A DNA stretch of 64,000 nucleotides from the NCBI GenBank assembly GCA_022497145.1, contig MU385909.1, forward strand, positions 62,001-126,000, given 5' to 3'. Made by a program: the position numbers and the translations under genes. This DNA comes from Rostrohypoxylon terebratum (lineage: Eukaryota; Ascomycota; Sordariomycetes; Xylariales; Hypoxylaceae). Positions 59,213-64,000 of the stretch are shown piece after piece; within the stretch, counting starts at the first letter, position 1; each line of letters begins with the position of its first letter. Under the pieces are notes generated by a model. That model was not told the DNA's origin. It did not search any database and saw only the letters and a list, made by a program, of their open reading frames with translations.

Positions 59213-59864
59213 GTTGACGGGACGAGGGGCTGAACACACGACACAAGGAGGTTCTTGGAGCTAAGAGGAAAAAGAAATGTTAAAAATTGGACTTCTACTC
59301 CTACGGGGTATTATGTACTTGTTTTTCCTAAGTGTAAGTGAAAACTGTTGAGCTCTTGGGAAACACGAGTAAATAAAAAGTTGACTGTTGGCCGCCCCTG
59401 CTATTAACTCTGGACCTTGGACCCCTCTCCGATAATAATCTTTACAGCATATTACTACTTGCTCGGGATTTACCTAACAAGGTACTACCCGAGTCCAAAA
59501 AGAAGGGGTCTTACCCTATATGGGTAGTGGGGTTACCACTGCGCTGCTGGGATTGGTCGAACAGCTGAACTACTGCAAGTGAGTTTAGTGAGTTTACAGA
59601 GTAGTGGGGTCAAAGAAAAGCCCCAGCGATTAGAACCGCTTATCGGAGTGTCAATTTACTCGGTTCCCAGCCTTGTCACTAGCCACCAAAGCCACTGTAG
59701 AATTTGACCTTCGCCACACCACTGGGTCCACCATAGCTCCACTCGATACGCGCTTCGAATCAGCCTTGCATCGAGCTTCTGTAACTTTTTTTGACCGTGA
59801 CATCAACTTTTGACTTAAAAGCTGCATAAACCCAATTGACCTGCGCCCGATACCAGTTGACACC
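59213..59864. promoter_or_regulatory. Shared divergent promoter of erg10 and snu114
   Basis: 652 bp separate the two ATGs. Two housekeeping genes are transcribed away from each other, so both core promoters and 5' leaders must lie here. A short tRNA-A-box-like string (minus strand, near 59543) is present without a matching B box, and a direct pair GAGTTTAGTGAGTTTA is at about 59582-59597. No specific factor site could be assigned. Confidence 0.6.
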
Positions 59865-62800
59865 ATGGATGACCTCTACGATGAGTTGGTGACCCCAGGG
59901 ATTTTCATATTGATGATAGACTAACGATTTTGCGCAGATTCGGTAATTTTATCGGCGAGGATGCCGAAGCATCTGAGGAAGAATCTGAGCATGGAGTCGA
60001 CCTGGACGCGTACGTCGACGACGATGCCCCCGAAGAAGCGCAAGAAGTCACAGGCCAAGAGTTGATGGAGGTGGACGATGGACCATCGAATGCGGTGATA
60101 TTACACGAAGATAAACAATACTACCCATCAGCCGAACAGGTCTACGGCCCAGACGTCGAGATATTAGTAGAGGAAGAGGATGCGCAACCGTTATCAGAGC
60201 CCATCGTAGCCCCCGTCGATGTGAAGAAGTTCTCTATCGAAGAGGAAGACCTACCTCCCGTGCATTTCGACCGCAAATTCATGGCCGATCTCATGAACTT
60301 CCCCGACCAAATACGAAATATAGCCTTAGCTGGAGACCTCCACCATGGCAAGACCGCATTCATGGATATGCTGGTCCTCGAGACACACGACATCACCGAC
60401 AGATTAGACAAGCGACAAGGTAGAAAAAGGGACGAGCAGCTACGATATACCGATACACACGTTGTAGAGAGAGAAAGAGGTGTTTCTGTGAAGGCGGCAC
60501 CTATGAGCTTGGTGTTGCAAGGCACCAAGGGCAAATCACACTTGTTCAACATAATAGATACCCCCGGTCATGTTAACTTCGTTGATGAGGTTGCAGCATC
60601 ATTGCGACTTGTGGATGGTGTTGCGTTGGTTGTAGACGTGGTGGAAGGCGTTCAAGTCAACACAGAGCAGATCATCAAGCACGCAGTTCTGGAAGACATC
60701 CCAATGACGCTAATAATTAACAAGATGGATAGACTAATCCTGGAGCTGAGATTACCGCCCAGCGATGCCTACTTCAAGTTAAAGCATGTTGTCGAGGAGG
60801 TCAACACTATCATCGAGAACACCCGCCCAGGCTCAGGAGATACGCGGCGGTTAAGTCCAGAGAAGGGAAATGTGCTTTTTGCGTGCAGCGAGATGGGCTG
60901 GTGTTTTACGCTACAGTCGTTCGCGAAGATGTACACAGATAGCTTCCCAGGCGTCAATACGGAGGAGTTCGCAAAACGCCTCTGGGGTGATATCTACTTC
61001 AACCCCAAGAAGAGAACGTTTAGTAGGAAACCCCTGCCCGGCGAGAAAGGCGCTAAAAGATCGTTCATACACTTTGTACTTGAGCCCATTTACAAAGTCT
61101 TCTCACACACTATCAGTCAGAGTCCTGAAGAGTTAAAGGGGGTCCTCGCAACTTTGGGCATAACACTCAAGCCGTCACAATACAAGATGGATGCGAAGGT
61201 GCTCCTGAAGCTGGTCTGTGAACAGTTCTTCGGACCGTCGACTGGATTTGTCGATATGATCGTTAAGAACATCCCATCTCCTTTAGAAGCAGCTGAACAT
61301 AAGTTGGAACAGTACTACACTGGCCCCTTAGACACCAAGGTAGCTGAATCTATGAGGAAGTGTGACCAGGATGGCCCCCTAGTGGTACACATCACAAAAC
61401 TCTTCAATTCTGCTGATGCTAAGAGTTTCTACTCTTTCGGCCGAGTAATGAGTGGTATTGCTCGACCTGGAACGCAAGTGAGGGTTCTCGGAGAAGGCTA
61501 TTCCATCGATGACGAAGAGGATATGGCTATGGCAACAATCTCAGATGTCTATATCGCTGAGACGCGATATAATGTCCAGACAAGCGGTGTTCCTGCCGGA
61601 AACTGGGTGCTCCTGAGCGGCGTCGATAACTCGATCGTAAAGTCGGCGACAATAGTACCACCGAAATTAGAAGATGATGAAGAAGCTTATATCTTCAAAC
61701 CAATAGCGCATTTCACCGAGTCGGTCCTGAAGGTAGCAGTCGAACCCATTAACCCGTCGGAACTTCCAAAGATGCTCGACGGCTTGAGGAAGATCAACAA
61801 GAGCTACCCTCTAATCACGACCAAGGTTGAGGAGTCAGGTGAGCACATCATCCTGGGCACAGGTGAGCTCTACATGGACTGCGTGCTTCATGACCTGCGA
61901 CGACTGTATGCAACGATGGAGCTCAAGGTGTCGGATCCCGTTACGCGCTTCTGCGAGACAGTTGACGAGATGTCCGCTACCAAATGTTACGCTATTACCC
62001 CGAACAAGAAGAATAAGATTACTATGGTCGCCGAGCCGCTCGACGACGGAATCGCGGAAGATATCGAAAGCGGCCGTGTGAAGATGCAAGACGGTGCCCG
62101 AAAATTGGGCAAGTTCTTCCAGGACAAGTACGGATGGGATCTACTGGCGGCGAGGAGTATTTGGGCATTCGGCCCGGATGAGAAAGGCCCTAACATATTG
62201 CAGGACGACACACTCGAGGTATGTCGACTAGTTTGCTGTTTCCTCCCACCCATTGTGACCTCGAAAGCTCGGCGTCTTACTACACAGACGAATCCTGTAG
62301 CGCGGAGTGTTACCTCGCGGGGTCCGCATGCGGCAATACCTTCGCGGGTCTTTGCGGGTCTCTGTCTGCAGTAATTCACAGTTTCAGCCTCAGAATTCTA
62401 GAATTCCCTAATCTTCGTTTCTACGTTTGGATGGCACCTAATTATTTCGGCAGGTAGATAAGACGCTTCTGAGAAGCGTGCGAGAGACCATTCGTCAAGG
62501 CTTCAGTTGGGCCACCCGAGAGGGCCCTCTGTGCGAAGAACGTGAGTACCTACTTCTTGTCACATTCTAGTATTGTCATTCCTACCCAACCCCTGTGCCA
62601 ACCCCACGGTTTCAACCACTACCCATCTGGAGCGCCGTAGCTCCAAGCTGCTCAAGCTTCTCGTGCTGCTTTCTGTATATCTGCTGCCCCCCAACATTCC
62701 ACGTCGGCAAGGTCGTCGTCAGTTCAGCATACGTTTTCCTAAGTGCCATCGACATATGCATCAGGATGGTAGCAAAACCCATCATGTGCTATTTTTGGCA

Positions 62801-63878
62801 TTGCATTTCATGCCACCCACCCTCAAGATATCACGGTGTTACTCGTCAATAACCGTGTAACCCGGCGTAATGGCAAAATCTGGGGATAAAGTTATCACGA
62901 TGCGCAACTTCACAGATCCCGAGGCATGGTTTACGACCCATGTCCATCCCGCTGCCAAGTAAGCTGCGGGATTAGGAACCCCTGCCATTCCCTGCATTTT
63001 TACAGATTCGATCAGACTTCGTCTATCGATCACATAAGGCCAGGCCTCTTGCGCGTTCAAGCCCACTCTTACCTTGATTCGGCCACCAGGGGTTACGCGG
63101 CAACTATTATTTCAGCTACTGCTTCATCACATGCCTTCATTTTGATGTATCTCGCCGGCGTCTCTTCGACCTGCGGTCTATTTGGAGATTTGAGACTTGA
63201 CGTACTTTCATGCATCATGTCTTTGATCCAATGTTCCCAGTCCAAGTAGACGCAGATCAATGACATTATGGTGTCTCAACCCCGAATAGGTAAATTACTA
63301 ACTATGATGCAGCGATCCGCAATACTAAGTTCCGTATCATGGACGTGTCACTGGCACAAGAGGCGATCTTCAGAGGTGGTGGTCAAATCATCCCGACGGC
63401 GCGGCGTACTTGCTACAGCTCGTTCCTGATGGCATCGCCGCGACTTATGGAGCCGTTGTATGCTTGTTCGATGACGGGTCCGCAAGACGCCGTGCCTGTG
63501 CTGTACAATGTTCTCGCACGCCGCCGCGGACACGTACTGGCTGACGGGCCTATCGCTGGTACACCGCTATACCGAGTCAACGGATTAATTCCGGTCATCG
63601 ACTCCTTTGGGTTCGAGACGGATGTAAGAATCCAGACCCAAGGTCAGGCTATGGTTAGTCTCGTCTTCGACAAGTGGCAAAAGGTGCCCGGCGACCCTCT
63701 TGACAAGGAGGTCATCTTGCGCCCGCTACAGCCGGCAGATGCGCAAGCTACGGCAAGAGATTTCGTGCTCAAGACACGCAGGAGGAAGGGATTAAGCGAG
63801 GACGTGAGTGTAGCGAAGTTCCTCGAGCCGGAGTTCTACCAAAGTTTGATGGAGAGCGGGACCTTAGGAAGTCCATAA
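59865..63878 (+). CDS. snu114: U5 snRNP GTPase Snu114/Cwf10 (EF2-like)
   Basis: Four exons (59865-59884, 59938-62218, 62454-62541, 63313-63878; introns 53, 235 and 771 nt) give 984 aa, close to fission-yeast Cwf10. The first exon codes only MDDLYD plus two bases. Seen: an acidic N-terminus; GTPase motifs AGDLHHGKTAF (P-loop, about 139-146), RERGVSVKA (switch), DTPGH (214-218) and NKMD (268-271); then EF2-like domains with VVHITKLF, HIILGTGELYMDCVLHDLR, the PIRNTKFRIMDVSLAQ joint formed across intron 3, and GQIIPTARRTCYSSFLMASPRLMEP. Snu114 is part of the U5 snRNP and controls Brr2 and Prp8 during spliceosome activation and disassembly. All GTPase motifs are intact. Introns 2 and 3 are long for this genome, and intron 3 holds an antisense protein-like frame. 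Confidence 0.95.
62839..63266 (-). pseudogene. Antisense protein-like frame nested in intron 3 of snu114
   Basis: An ATG at 63266-63264 opens 57 codons beginning MSLICVYLDWEHWIKDMM and reading well up to DEAVAEIIVA, then stops at TAA 63093-63095. In the next frame the protein resumes at once (RVTPGGRIKVRVG at 63099 onward) and continues through WPYVIDRRSLIESVKMQG, AAYLAAGWTWVVNH and ITPGYTVIDE to TAA at 62839-62841. A single base change in length would join both into about 142 residues. The composition is that of a real globular protein, but I recognise no family. It may be a nested gene with a frameshift, a recent pseudogene, or an inserted fragment that lengthened the intron. Confidence 0.45.
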
Positions 63879-64000
63879 TCACTAGAGGTTAGGATGTAGA
63901 GCACAGGTAGTTAAAGAGATGACGATGAGGAAATGCACATTGTACCATATGATAATAGACCAACGGCAGTAGTGGCCTCACGACAAAAGATGGATATTGA
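63879..64000. other. 3' flank of snu114
   Basis: 122 bp after the stop codon to the window edge. No gene seen. Confidence 0.6.

Noticed and set aside
59460..59650. Possible tRNA on the minus strand (A-box-like CAGCGCAGTGGTAA)
   Set aside because: No B box at a suitable distance and no cloverleaf could be drawn.

Overview
The window is nuclear DNA of a filamentous ascomycete (Pezizomycotina, most likely Sordariomycetes). The signs are genes split by short GT-AG introns of about 50-95 nt with CTAAC-type branch sites, typical filamentous-fungal gene families, HET-type incompatibility remnants, and intergenic DNA full of TACCTAGGTA-like motifs. The taxonomic placement is inferred, not searched. 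Gene density is low: 13 confident protein genes in 64 kb. No rRNA, convincing tRNA, CRISPR array or intact transposon was seen.

Layout from left to right. 1-3.9 kb is a low-complexity leader with a broken poly(A) tract. 4.0-5.9 kb (+) is a polyQ protein with half a zinc-cluster motif and a degenerate caspase-like domain. 7.5-8.4 kb (-) is a luciferase-domain (DUF5519-type) protein, and 9.5-11.0 kb (-) a secreted pepsin-type aspartic protease. 12.5-14.3 kb (-) is a ZRC1/COT1-type zinc transporter. 14.3-22.8 kb is a long gene-poor stretch with short coding-looking fragments. 22.8-26.0 kb (+) is a GH3 beta-glucosidase with a PA14 domain and no obvious ATG. 27.4-29.6 kb (+) is a Cdc1/Ted1 (PGAP5-type) phosphoesterase. 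32.7-34.6 kb (-) is an MFS sugar transporter. 34.6-42.0 kb is gene-poor and holds a decayed frame near 40.3 kb. 42.0-44.1 kb (-) is a soluble fumarate reductase fused to cytochrome b5. 45.8-46.7 kb (-) is a double SnoaL/NTF2-fold protein. 47.2-48.7 kb holds a HET-domain pseudogene. 49.6-50.3 kb (+) is a secreted FAS1 protein.

51.7-63.9 kb is a compact housekeeping block: the SIN3 corepressor scaffold, ERG10 acetyl-CoA acetyltransferase (-), and the divergently transcribed SNU114 U5 snRNP GTPase. ERG10 and SNU114 share a 652-bp promoter interval. Exon structures were worked out by hand from reading frame, splice consensus and remembered family conservation, and no alignment was run.

The genes do not form one pathway. 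The beta-glucosidase and the sugar transporter are neighbours with related roles (glycoside hydrolysis, sugar uptake), but they are separated by the phosphoesterase. No biosynthetic cluster is visible. The most unusual items are an antisense protein-like frame inside the 771-nt third intron of snu114, the pseudo-caspase gene with its GC-AG intron, the HET pseudogene, and a decayed reading frame at 40.1-40.5 kb whose stops can all be explained by C-to-T changes.
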